A stretch of DNA of 64,000 nucleotides, from NCBI GenBank assembly GCA_947631765.1, contig CANRMP010000002.1, positions 1 to 64,000 on the forward strand, read 5' to 3'. The translations under genes were made by a program, and so were the position numbers. Of this stretch, positions 25,453-33,472 are shown piece by piece. This DNA is from an uncultured Clostridia bacterium (GTDB taxonomy: Bacteria > Bacillota > Clostridia > Oscillospirales > CAG-272). The notes under the pieces are model-generated. The model worked only from the letters and a program-made list of their open reading frames with translations, ran no database searches and had not been told where the DNA came from. Position 1 is the first letter of the stretch; every line of letters starts with the position of its first letter.

Positions 25453-28059
25453 TTGAATGTACACAGCAAAGGTTCAGACGAGCTTATAAGCGAGCTCTCC
25501 TCTGACAAAAGCTCCGGGCTTTCCACCGAGGCGGCAGAAAGCCTGCTTAAAAAATTCGGTGAAAACCGCTTGCGTGAAAAGAAGAAAAAATCAGCCCTTC
25601 GCCGCTTTTTGGAGCAGTTTTGCGACGTGATGATATTAATTCTCATCGCCGCCGCTATAGTTTCCTTTATAATAGCGTGCGTTGAGGGCGATCCCGAGGG
25701 CTTTTTCGAGCCCGCGCTTATTCTTGTCATTGTGATTTTAAATGCGCTTATGGGCATGTTTCAGGAGAGCAAGGCTGAAAAGGCGCTCGAGGCGCTAAAG
25801 GATATGTCAGCCCCTCATGCGCGAGTTATAAGAGACGGCATAGAGCGCGTGATTGACGCCTCCTCCCTTGTTGTCGGGGACATTATAAAGCTTGAAGCGG
25901 GCGATTTTGTACCCGCCGACGCGCGACTTATCGAAAGCACCGGGCTTAAAAGCGAGGAATCGGCGCTTACCGGTGAGTCGGTACCCTCCGACAAGGAGGC
26001 AAATGCAGTACTTCCCGAGGATGCCCCCTTGGCGGAGCGGTGCAATATGATTTTTTCGGGTTGCAGTATCAGCTACGGAACGGCAAAAGCGATAGTCACC
26101 TCAACCGGTATGAATACCGAGATGGGCAAAATCGCAAACCTGCTTGCCGGCGAGGAAAAAACTCAAACGCCCCTGCAACAAAAGCTTGCAAAGCTCGGAA
26201 AATACCTCGGAATTGTAGCGCTTGCCGCCTGCGGCATTATATTTATCGTCGGGCTTGCAAGCGGTATTGCGCCGCTTGAAATATTCATGACCGCCGTCTC
26301 TCTTGCGGTCTCAGCCATACCCGAGGGGCTTCCCGCAATTGTCACAATCGTGCTTTCTATCGGCGTTCAGCGTATGGTGAAGCGCGGCGCACTGATTCGC
26401 CGCCTACCCGCTGTCGAAACGCTCGGAAGCGCTTCTGTTATCTGCTCGGATAAAACCGGAACTCTCACTCAAAACCGCATGACCCTCACAAAAGCCTACC
26501 TTGACGGGGAAGCTGAGGTCGAAAACCTTGAGGGTGGCGCCTCGGACAAGGTAAAAGAGCTTCTAAAGCTCGCAACTCTTTGCTGTGACGGCTCGGTTGT
26601 CTTTGATGGGGAAGAGGTTCACCATATCGGCGACCCGACCGAGACCTCAATAGTATACGCGGCGCATATAAACGGTATGCCAAAAGACGCTCTGTTTGAA
26701 AAATACCCGCGCGTTGCCGAGCTGCCGTTTGACTCCGATCGAAAGCTTATGACAAGCGTAAATATAATTGACGGTAAATACGCCGTCATTGTCAAAGGAG
26801 CCTTTGAAATGCTCTCGCCCCATTGCGTGTCGGGCGATATAAGTCGCGCTCAAATGCTGACAGAAAAAATGAGCGCCTCGGCGCTTCGCGTTTTGGCAAT
26901 AGGAATAAAATATCTTGACACTCTCCCCGAAAAGCTTGACAGTGAGGAGCTTGAAAACAACCTTAATTTTATCGGGCTTGTCGGAATGATTGACCCGCCG
27001 CGCCCGGAGGCAAAAAAGGCGGTTGAAATCTGTAAAAAAGCCGGAATTAAGCCGGTTATGATTACAGGAGACCACGTGGTTATAGCCTCCGCCATTGCCA
27101 AGGATCTCGGCATTTTAGGGGATGGCGACCGCGCAATAACCGGCGCCGAGCTTGACTTAATGGACGATGTCACCCTTGAAAAGGAGGTCTCGCATATTGC
27201 GGTGTACGCGCGAGTCTCCCCCTCAAACAAGATTAGAATTGTAAAAGCATGGCAGAAAAAAGGTGAGGTTGTGTCAATGACCGGCGACGGCGTGAACGAC
27301 GCGCCCGCGCTTAAAGCGGCTGATATCGGCTGTGCTATGGGCATAACCGGAACAGACGTTGCAAAGGGCGCCGCAGATATGACCCTCACCGACGACAATT
27401 TTGCGACAATTGTTGAGGCGGTACGCGAAGGGCGGGGAATTTACGCCAATATCAAAAAGGTCGTCACCTTCCTGCTCGGAACAAATATAGGTGAGGTCAT
27501 TACAGTCTTTGCGGCAATGATGCTTTGGCATGTGACCCCCCTGCTTTCGATGCAGCTGCTTTGGATTAACCTTGTTACCGACAGCCTGCCGGCGGTGTCG
27601 CTCGGTATGGAGCCGGTGGAGCCTGATATTATGGAGAAAAAACCCAAGCCCAAAAACGAGGGGATTTTCGCAAACGGCGGCGGCATAAAGGTTACGCTTA
27701 TGGGAATTATGTTTGCCCTTCTCACCCTTGTCGGCTTCAAGGTCGGAGAATTTGTCACAGGCAGTATTGAGTGCGCGCGCACAATGGCGTTTGCCGTGCT
27801 CTCGCTCACACAAATTATACACGCCTATAACATGCGTTCCGAGCGCTCGATTTTTAAAATCGGAATTTTCGGCAATCGCAAGCTTAACTATTCAGCCCTT
27901 CTTTCAATTACCCTTGTAGCTCTTGTGATGTTCACCCCGCTTCGCATTGCCTTCGGGCTTGCTATTCTACCTATTAGACTGTATCTGCTGATTCTCGCAT
28001 TGACATTGACTCCGGTCGTAGTCATGGAAATCGCAAAGCTTTTTGGTAATGGGAAATAA
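25453..28059 (+). CDS. P-type calcium-transporting ATPase (type IIA)
   Basis: 868-residue cation pump with the PMCA/SERCA-type plan. TGESVPSDK is the actuator loop, SDKTGTLTQNRMT holds the phosphorylated Asp, and TGDGVNDAPALKAADIG is the hinge. PEGLPAIVTIVLS in the membrane carries the ion-binding Glu, and about ten helices are present. It should expel Ca2+ (or Mn2+) using ATP. I prefer a TTG start at 25453, eight bases after a strong GGAGG (25440-25444), giving MNVHSKGSDELISEL, the usual family start. ATG 25402, within the preceding gene's last codons, has no good ribosome site. Probably cotranscribed with the decarboxylase, 29 bases upstream. Confidence 0.92.
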   Translation: MNVHSKGSDELISELSSDKSSGLSTEAAESLLKKFGENRLREKKKKSALRRFLEQFCDVMILILIAAAIVSFIIACVEGDPEGFFEPALILVIVILNALMGMFQESKAEKALEALKDMSAPHARVIRDGIERVIDASSLVVGDIIKLEAGDFVPADARLIESTGLKSEESALTGESVPSDKEANAVLPEDAPLAERCNMIFSGCSISYGTAKAIVTSTGMNTEMGKIANLLAGEEKTQTPLQQKLAKLGKYLGIVALAACGIIFIVGLASGIAPLEIFMTAVSLAVSAIPEGLPAIVTIVLSIGVQRMVKRGALIRRLPAVETLGSASVICSDKTGTLTQNRMTLTKAYLDGEAEVENLEGGASDKVKELLKLATLCCDGSVVFDGEEVHHIGDPTETSIVYAAHINGMPKDALFEKYPRVAELPFDSDRKLMTSVNIIDGKYAVIVKGAFEMLSPHCVSGDISRAQMLTEKMSASALRVLAIGIKYLDTLPEKLDSEELENNLNFIGLVGMIDPPRPEAKKAVEICKKAGIKPVMITGDHVVIASAIAKDLGILGDGDRAITGAELDLMDDVTLEKEVSHIAVYARVSPSNKIRIVKAWQKKGEVVSMTGDGVNDAPALKAADIGCAMGITGTDVAKGAADMTLTDDNFATIVEAVREGRGIYANIKKVVTFLLGTNIGEVITVFAAMMLWHVTPLLSMQLLWINLVTDSLPAVSLGMEPVEPDIMEKKPKPKNEGIFANGGGIKVTLMGIMFALLTLVGFKVGEFVTGSIECARTMAFAVLSLTQIIHAYNMRSERSIFKIGIFGNRKLNYSALLSITLVALVMFTPLRIAFGLAILPIRLYLLILALTLTPVVVMEIAKLFGNGK

Positions 28060-28063
28060 ACGC

Positions 28064-28137
28064 AAGGAGGGACTTCTTGAAAGAAGCTCCCTCCTTGAAC
28101 CTCCCCAAGAACTTTTGGGAAAAGGTTGTTTGATATA
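28064..28137. repeat. Palindromic element after the P-ATPase gene
   Basis: AAGGAGGGA (28064-28072) pairs with TCCCTCCTT (28088-28096) around CTTCTTGAAAGAAG, followed by CCTCCCCAAGAACTTTTGGG. Composition and layout match the arms of the 14108-14320 element, so it is a likely relative. Another short stem, CTTGCTTTTTAAAAGCAAG, lies near 28194-28212. Confidence 0.5.
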
Positions 28138-28222
28138 ACCTTCCGTTTGGCGATAAACGAGCATTAACCCAAAACAAGCGTTTTAATTTTTCCCTTGCTT
28201 TTTAAAAGCAAGAAACTCCCGT

Positions 28223-28264
28223 AATATCATATGCGGCGCTATTTTGCGCCGCATATGATATTTT
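28223..28264. terminator. Bidirectional terminator between the P-ATPase and glyS
   Basis: Seventeen-base perfect stem (28223-28239 with 28246-28262) and TATTTT loop, then TTTTATC on the plus strand. Confidence 0.9.
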
Positions 28265-28270
28265 ATCACC

Positions 28271-29668
28271 TTAAAATTCGAGTTTACTTTCAATATATGC
28301 TTTAAGCTCGGCAATAGGAAGTCTTATTTGCTGCATTGTATCGCGTTCGCGCAGGGTGACACAGCCGTCGTTTTTGCTGTCAAAGTCATAGGTAATGCAA
28401 AACGGCGTGCCGATTTCGTCCTGACGGCGGTAGCGCTTGCCGATAGAGCCTGCGTCGTCAAATTCAACATTCATATATTTTGAAAGGGTGTTATAAATCT
28501 CGCCCGCCTTGTCGGAAAGCTTTTTCGAAAGGGGAAGAATTGCGGCTTTAACGGGAGCCAGCGCCGGGTGCAGGTGCAAAACTGTGCGCACGTCGTTCTT
28601 TTCGGTGTCGACAATTTCCTCGTCGTAGGCGTCGCAAAGGAATGCGAGCGCGACGCGGTCTGCTCCGAGCGAGGGCTCAATAACGTACGGTATATACTTT
28701 TCATTTGTATCCGGGTCGAAATATTCAAGCGATTCGCCGCTGACCCTTTGATGCTGACTAAGGTCGTAATCCGTCCTGTCGGCAATACCCCAAAGCTCGC
28801 CCCAGCCGAACGGGAAGAGAAACTCAATGTCGGTCGTCCCCTTCGAATAGAAGCAAAGCTCTTCCTTGGAGTGGTCGCGCAGTCTCATGTTTTCTTCCTT
28901 CATTCCGAGACTCATAAGAAAATCGCGGCAGTAAGCGCGCCAATACTCAAACCATTCAAGGTCGGTGCCAGGCTTGCAGAAAAATTCAAGCTCCATTTGC
29001 TCAAATTCTCTTGTTCTGAACACAAAGTTCCCGGGCGTTATTTCGTTTCGAAACGACTTGCCGATCTGTCCCACTCCGAAGGGAAGCTTTTTCCTTGTGG
29101 TGCGGGCGACGTTTTTAAAATTCACGAAAATGCCCTGCGCCGTTTCGGGGCGAAGGTAGACCGTGCTTGAAGAATCCTCGGTAACGCCTATAAAGGTTTT
29201 GAACATGAGATTAAATTTGCGAATAGGGGTAAAATCCGAGGAGCCGCAGGAAGGGCAGACGATTTTATTTTCCTTTATAAAATTCATAAGCTCGTCGTCC
29301 GACCAGCCCGCGGGATTTATGTCAAGTGACCTTTCAAATGCGTAGTCCTCAATAAGCTTGTCCGCTCTGTGGCGGCTCTTGCAGACCTTGCAGTCCATGA
29401 GCGGGTCGGAGAATCCTCCCAGATGTCCCGAGGCAACCCAGGTTTCGGGATTCATAATAATTGCGCTGTCAAGCCCCACGTTGAAGGGACATTCCTGAAC
29501 GAATTTTTTCCACCACGCCTTTTTCACGTTGTTTTTAAATTCAACGCCGAGCGGACCGTAGTCCCAAGAGTTTGCAAGCCCCCCGTATATTTCGCTTCCG
29601 GCGTATATAAAGCCGCGCCCCTTGCAAAGCGAGACTATTTTATCCATTGTCTTTTCATTGTTGTTCAT
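28271..29668 (-). CDS. glyS: Glycyl-tRNA synthetase, single-chain alpha2 type
   Basis: Class II synthetase of 465 residues charging tRNA-Gly. It has [17 protein letters not shown] near the start, [15 protein letters not shown], a CxxC zinc site (CKVC and CPSCG), motif 2 [10 protein letters not shown][13 protein letters not shown], and motif 3 around [12 protein letters not shown]. The C-terminal anticodon-binding domain ([14 protein letters not shown] to ITYDFDSK) is typical. This is the one-chain form, not the alpha/beta two-gene form. AGGAGATGA precedes the ATG. It lies 29 bases after the LCP-like gene, probably in one transcript. I saw no T-box leader. Confidence 0.96.
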   Translation of the reverse strand: MNNNEKTMDKIVSLCKGRGFIYAGSEIYGGLANSWDYGPLGVEFKNNVKKAWWKKFVQECPFNVGLDSAIIMNPETWVASGHLGGFSDPLMDCKVCKSRHRADKLIEDYAFERSLDINPAGWSDDELMNFIKENKIVCPSCGSSDFTPIRKFNLMFKTFIGVTEDSSSTVYLRPETAQGIFVNFKNVARTTRKKLPFGVGQIGKSFRNEITPGNFVFRTREFEQMELEFFCKPGTDLEWFEYWRAYCRDFLMSLGMKEENMRLRDHSKEELCFYSKGTTDIEFLFPFGWGELWGIADRTDYDLSQHQRVSGESLEYFDPDTNEKYIPYVIEPSLGADRVALAFLCDAYDEEIVDTEKNDVRTVLHLHPALAPVKAAILPLSKKLSDKAGEIYNTLSKYMNVEFDDAGSIGKRYRRQDEIGTPFCITYDFDSKNDGCVTLRERDTMQQIRLPIAELKAYIESKLEF

Positions 29669-29697
29669 ATGATATCATCTCCTGCAAAAATAAGTGT

Positions 29698-30702
29698 TTA
29701 CTGTTTAAAATATGAGAGCGTTCTGGCGCGATTGATATTAAATCTGGTACCGTCAACGCTGATGTCGCCTATAACGTTAATAGCCGCCGTGTTGTAAAAC
29801 TCATAGGAGAAATACAGCATTATTTTTTTCTCAAATTCCTCGTATGTAACATTGGTATTGTAGAATTTTGAAGCATTTTTATCGAAATTCTCTTTAAAAT
29901 TCATAAGATAACCGCTTGTCGCAGTCTTGTCAAGCGCGAATTTTGCCGCCGCTTCAAGCACATTTGCCTTGGTAAAGGCGTTTTTAAAGCCGCTGTATTT
30001 TATTATGTCGTAAAGTCCGACGCTGTCGATATTCTGACTGCCCGCATTGTAAATGCGGTTTTCCTCGCCGAGCTGACCTGTAATTTGCGCACCCTCGTCA
30101 AGGGTTATCGGAATTTCTCCCCAATCGCTAAAGGCCGACACATAATCGTCCGTGTCGATATAGGCGTAAAAATCGACGTGAAGACCGGTGATATATGTAA
30201 CAAAGTCCGCAAAAAACGAGTAATCGGCGCCGTTTTGCCCGTTTTCTATGTAGTAATACGCGGTGTCCATTGTAACGCTAACGTCCGAAATAGTAACAAG
30301 TGACGTGCTCGGTATTGAGCAAATCAGCGTGCGCGACCTTGCGCTGTCAAAGGAGATAAGGGTTAAAAAGTCAATCCTTCTTGTCGGGCGCGGGGCGTGA
30401 CTGTCAAGTAGGGAATTGTAATCGTCATAAACCCCGCCGAGGGTTCCGCCGGTCTCCTCCTGAACGGGGGTGACCTCGTCCGTCCCGATAAGAAGCAGGG
30501 TAAGAATCCCTTCGGCGTTCGACTTCAGCGCCGAGCTTTGCGAATTTGAATTTTTATCGCCGTCGTCATTTACTACGTTGTCCTTGCCGTCTTTATTAAA
30601 TATTCTGTCAAGCGTCGGTCCTGCGGCAATTGCCGCGATAAATCCGAAAATGACAAGAGCCGCCAAAAACGGATAAACAAAGCTTTTGACAAAACCGTTC
30701 AT
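29698..30702 (-). CDS. Divergent LytR-CpsA-Psr (LCP)-like membrane protein
   Basis: 334 residues with one N-terminal TM helix (about 8-28), then an extracellular domain. ILTLLLIGTDE, RRIDFLTLISFDSARSRTL and ICSIPSTSLV follow the LCP pattern 'LLLGxD...RxDxxxLxSxDxxxxxxxxxSIPRDxxV'. However, the PRD triplet is PST here, and the late 'YxRxR' block is replaced by YDIIKYSGFKNAF. LCP proteins attach glycopolymers to peptidoglycan with arginines that bind the lipid pyrophosphate. Losing them suggests altered activity or a binding-only role. It is upstream of glyS and has its own promoter. Confidence 0.65.
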   Translation of the reverse strand: MNGFVKSFVYPFLAALVIFGFIAAIAAGPTLDRIFNKDGKDNVVNDDGDKNSNSQSSALKSNAEGILTLLLIGTDEVTPVQEETGGTLGGVYDDYNSLLDSHAPRPTRRIDFLTLISFDSARSRTLICSIPSTSLVTISDVSVTMDTAYYYIENGQNGADYSFFADFVTYITGLHVDFYAYIDTDDYVSAFSDWGEIPITLDEGAQITGQLGEENRIYNAGSQNIDSVGLYDIIKYSGFKNAFTKANVLEAAAKFALDKTATSGYLMNFKENFDKNASKFYNTNVTYEEFEKKIMLYFSYEFYNTAAINVIGDISVDGTRFNINRARTLSYFKQ

Positions 30703-30770
30703 TATTTATATATACCGCCGTATTAACGGCTTCCCTTCATGAAAATTAAAAGCACTGCCGCTTAAAATAT

Positions 30771-30799
30771 ATTATATAATAAATAATCAATTTTTTCAA
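30771..30799 (-). promoter_or_regulatory. Promoter of the LCP-like-glyS unit
   Basis: On the minus strand, TTGAAA (plus 30794-30799), 17-base spacer, TATAAT (plus 30771-30776). Confidence 0.7.
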
Positions 30800-30818
30800 T
30801 AGATATTTCTAAAATATC

Positions 30819-30847
30819 TTGAAAAACAAGGAATTATATGATATAAT
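30819..30847 (+). promoter_or_regulatory. Promoter of tRNA-Arg and the LRR protein gene
   Basis: TTGAAA at 30819-30824, 17-base spacer, TATAAT at 30842-30847, some 25 bases before the tRNA. The gene at 31001 has no separate promoter that I can see, so it may be cotranscribed. Confidence 0.75.
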
Positions 30848-30871
30848 GATTTAACAATAGTGGAATTATAC

Positions 30872-30946
30872 GCTCTCATAGTTAAATGGATATAACAAAT
30901 CCCTCCTAAGGATTAGTTGTGGGTTCGATTCCCGCTGGGAGTGCCA
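30872..30946 (+). tRNA. tRNA-Arg (anticodon CCU)
   Basis: Acceptor GCTCTCA (30872-30878) pairs with TGGGAGT (30936-30942), including two G-U pairs. D-arm GTTA...TAAC, anticodon stem AATCC/GGATT around CTCCTAA (anticodon CCT at 30905-30907), T-arm GTGGG-TTCGATT-CCCGC. CCA is encoded. Reads AGG codons. Confidence 0.93.
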
Positions 30947-31000
30947 TTTATTTTTTCGGCGAAAGGGCCGAACTATTTTATTAAAAAAGGTGGTTTGTTT

Positions 31001-33196
31001 GTGGACAAGGACAATGCAAGACTGCTTTGCGACGTTACGTGCGACAAATGGAAGGTAGGAACTCCAATTCAGGTCAAGGGGTACTCGCTGTACTACAGTT
31101 ATCCTTACAACAGAAATTTTATAACGGCGTCTCTTGTCAATGTGTCGTCAAAGGTTGTGAAAAGTCTTTATCTTGACATTGACTGCTATGACGACGCAAA
31201 CGATTTTATCGGAAGGACAGCAAGCCTTCCGATTACAAATGTAATGGCGCCCGCAGGGGGGAATTTCGGCAGTGAAAACGAGCTTGTTATCGACTATCTT
31301 AACGCTTCAAGGGTTGAGATAAATATTAATAAGGTTGTCTTTGCCGACTCCACGGTCTGGCGCGCCGAGGGAACCGAGTCTCCCCGTGTACCGATTCCTA
31401 CGCAGAAAAAAATTGAGGAAAGCGAGAATTTCGAGCAGATTTTGCGCGAATGCGAGGGGGTAACAACCCCTAAATTCCTCCCTATTTTCTCGGATTATAT
31501 CTGGCTTTGCACCTGCGGGGCGGTAAATGAAAATGACTCTGATTTATGCCTTGGCTGTAAGTGCTCAAAAGAGCTTTGCCGAAGGCTTGCCGACAATGAT
31601 TATCTAAAACGGCAAAAAGATGAATACGAAAAGGAAGAGAGAGCGCGCGAGATTGAGCAAAAATATCAAAGCGCTTTAGTTTGTGACGCAAGCTTCGACT
31701 CTCTTATTTTGGCCGCCCAAAGACTTGAAGAAATAGGCGCCTATAAGGACGCGGCAAGCCTTGCCGCAGAATATCGGAAAAGGGCAGAGGAGCTTAAGAA
31801 AGCCGAAGAGGAGCAGAAAAAGGAGCTTATATACGAGAAAAATATAATAAAAGGCAAAGCCTCATACAATGAATACATGGCGGCGGCAAAAAAGCTTGAT
31901 GAAATAGGAGATTACAAAAACGCCGCAGTACTTGCAAAAGAGTACAAAAGCGAGGCGGCTTCCCAAAGGCGAAATCAGCAAAGGCAGGAAAAGCAAAAGC
32001 AGACCCTTAAGAAAAAAGAGGAAAAGCTGAAAGCCCAAAGGCGTAAAAGAGCCATGAGGCTGACGCTTATAATTTCAAGCTGTGTTGCGGCGGTAGCGCT
32101 GATAGTTGCCGCAGTCGTTATCTTTGTAATTCCTTCCATGACAAGGCGGGACAACGAGGATTTGTACAACGAGGCAATGGAGCATGTAAGGAGCGGAGAG
32201 TTCACCGCGGCAGTGCGAATTTTGGAAAAGCTCGGCACTTACAAGAACGCCGACAAGCAGATAAAGGCAATTTCAACAGAGCTTACAGGGCATGAGGACG
32301 CGTATTTTCTTACCAGCGAGGATTTTCCCTGCTACAGCATAAGCGAGGACGGCGTTCTCTCATTTGACAAAACCTCATACAGCGTAAAAACAGGGGTGGT
32401 CAAAATTCCCGACGTGCTTGACGACATTGCGGTAAAGTCTATTGAATCCTCCTTCCTTATGGGAGCCGACTGGGTCGAAAAGGTGATAATACCGCAAAAT
32501 GTCAAGGAAATAAGCTTCCAAGCCTTCATGAACTGCACCTCCCTTAAAGAAATTGAAATGCACGATGGGATTATAAGTATAGGTCAGTCGGCTTTCTCGG
32601 GCTGTACCTCGCTTGAATCCGTTAAAATTCCCGAATACGTCAATATGCTCGGCGCAAACGCGTTTTACAAATGTACCTCACTAAAAGAAATAACACTTCC
32701 TTCAAGAATAATTGAGATAAGAGAGCACACCTTTGAAAGATGCTCGTCACTCACCTCTGTGACCTTTAAAGGAAATGTAACAAGTATTTCAAGCTACGCT
32801 TTTTCTCTTTGCGACTCGCTTGAAAAAATTACTCTTCCCGAAACGCTGAAAGAAATAGGCGGCAACGCCTTCTCGCAGTGCACAAAGCTAATCAGTATTG
32901 AAATCGGAAGCTCCGTAAAAACAATAGGCAGCCGTGCCTTTTCGGGCTGTACCGCACTGACATCGGTAAAGCTTGGAGAAGGGGTCGAAAGTCTTGAAAA
33001 TTACGCCTTTTCCGACTGCACCTCGCTGGTTGAAATCGAGCTTAACTCAGGCATTAAGAATATAAAATACAAGGTGTTTGAGGGTTGTACCTCGCTCTCC
33101 CGCGTGCTTTACAAGGGCAGCAGGGAAGAGTGGGAAAATGTGATTGTTGGCAGCGACAACAGTCTTCTTGAAGAAAAGCTGGCGTTTGAGAATTAA
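31001..33196 (+). CDS. Membrane protein with zinc ribbon, helical repeats and BspA-type leucine-rich repeats
   Basis: 731 residues. The N-terminal 150 form a beta-rich domain. A zinc-ribbon-like knuckle at about 170-195 (CTCGAVNENDSDLCLGC) follows. Next come helical repeats of the 'LxxIGxYKDAxxLA' type (EEIGAYKDAASLA, DEIGDYKNAAVLA), a Lys/Glu-rich coil, and a TM helix at about 355-380. A further repeat (EKLGTYKNADKQ) and about seven LRR_5 units close it (for example FSGCTSLESVKIPEYV), ending SREEWENVIVGSDN. The zinc ribbon and coil would be inside the cell and the LRR part outside. Start GTG 31001 has AAAGGTGG at 30986-30993. A longer reading would run back into the tRNA. BspA-type LRRs often bind host or partner proteins; the role here is unknown. 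Confidence 0.78.
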   Translation: MDKDNARLLCDVTCDKWKVGTPIQVKGYSLYYSYPYNRNFITASLVNVSSKVVKSLYLDIDCYDDANDFIGRTASLPITNVMAPAGGNFGSENELVIDYLNASRVEININKVVFADSTVWRAEGTESPRVPIPTQKKIEESENFEQILRECEGVTTPKFLPIFSDYIWLCTCGAVNENDSDLCLGCKCSKELCRRLADNDYLKRQKDEYEKEERAREIEQKYQSALVCDASFDSLILAAQRLEEIGAYKDAASLAAEYRKRAEELKKAEEEQKKELIYEKNIIKGKASYNEYMAAAKKLDEIGDYKNAAVLAKEYKSEAASQRRNQQRQEKQKQTLKKKEEKLKAQRRKRAMRLTLIISSCVAAVALIVAAVVIFVIPSMTRRDNEDLYNEAMEHVRSGEFTAAVRILEKLGTYKNADKQIKAISTELTGHEDAYFLTSEDFPCYSISEDGVLSFDKTSYSVKTGVVKIPDVLDDIAVKSIESSFLMGADWVEKVIIPQNVKEISFQAFMNCTSLKEIEMHDGIISIGQSAFSGCTSLESVKIPEYVNMLGANAFYKCTSLKEITLPSRIIEIREHTFERCSSLTSVTFKGNVTSISSYAFSLCDSLEKITLPETLKEIGGNAFSQCTKLISIEIGSSVKTIGSRAFSGCTALTSVKLGEGVESLENYAFSDCTSLVEIELNSGIKNIKYKVFEGCTSLSRVLYKGSREEWENVIVGSDNSLLEEKLAFEN

Positions 33197-33218
33197 TTTA
33201 AAAGTAAAAAAACAAACA

Positions 33219-33258
33219 AAAATCCGATCCGAGGTTTTATCCCCAAGATCGGATTTTC
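33219..33258 (+). terminator. Terminator after the LRR protein gene
   Basis: AAAATCCGATC (33219-33229) pairs with GATCGGATTTT (33247-33257). Confidence 0.8.
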
Positions 33259-33325
33259 GTTGGTTAAGAAGGCAAACTATATACTCGGCACAAGTTACAA
33301 ACACACAAGTGCCCTGATATGCAAA

Positions 33326-33454
33326 TTATTTAAGGTCGCTCCAGTTAAGCTCTTTAAGTGAGCCTTTTTCTTCTTTTACAATTGATATTGCAAGAACGTC
33401 TTCTGTTTCAAGAATTTCAATTTCAGCCTTCGGAGCTTCATATTCAAGTTTCAT
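33326..33454 (-). CDS. 42-residue conserved-type small acidic protein
   Basis: Minus-strand gene with a near-perfect ribosome site (AAGGAGGA) before its ATG. The product opens MKLEYEAPKAEIEILETEDV and ends LKELNWSDLK. It is acidic with no signal peptide or TM segment. The pattern 'YEAPxxEIxxxExxDV' recurs, as far as I remember, in many small Clostridia proteins of unknown function. It sits 18 bases downstream of the secreted two-domain protein, so the two are cotranscribed. Possibly a small partner, chaperone or peptide precursor; no modifying enzyme is nearby. Confidence 0.62.
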   Translation of the reverse strand: MKLEYEAPKAEIEILETEDVLAISIVKEEKGSLKELNWSDLK

Positions 33455-33472
33455 TGTCAGTCCTCCTTAATA

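Noticed and set aside
29669-29697. T-box leader before glyS
   Set aside because: Only 28 bases separate it from the upstream gene, with no specifier or antiterminator stem.
30917-31000. Extended start of the LRR protein inside tRNA-Arg
   Set aside because: The in-frame codons lie in the tRNA and its 3' flank; GTG 31001 has the ribosome site.
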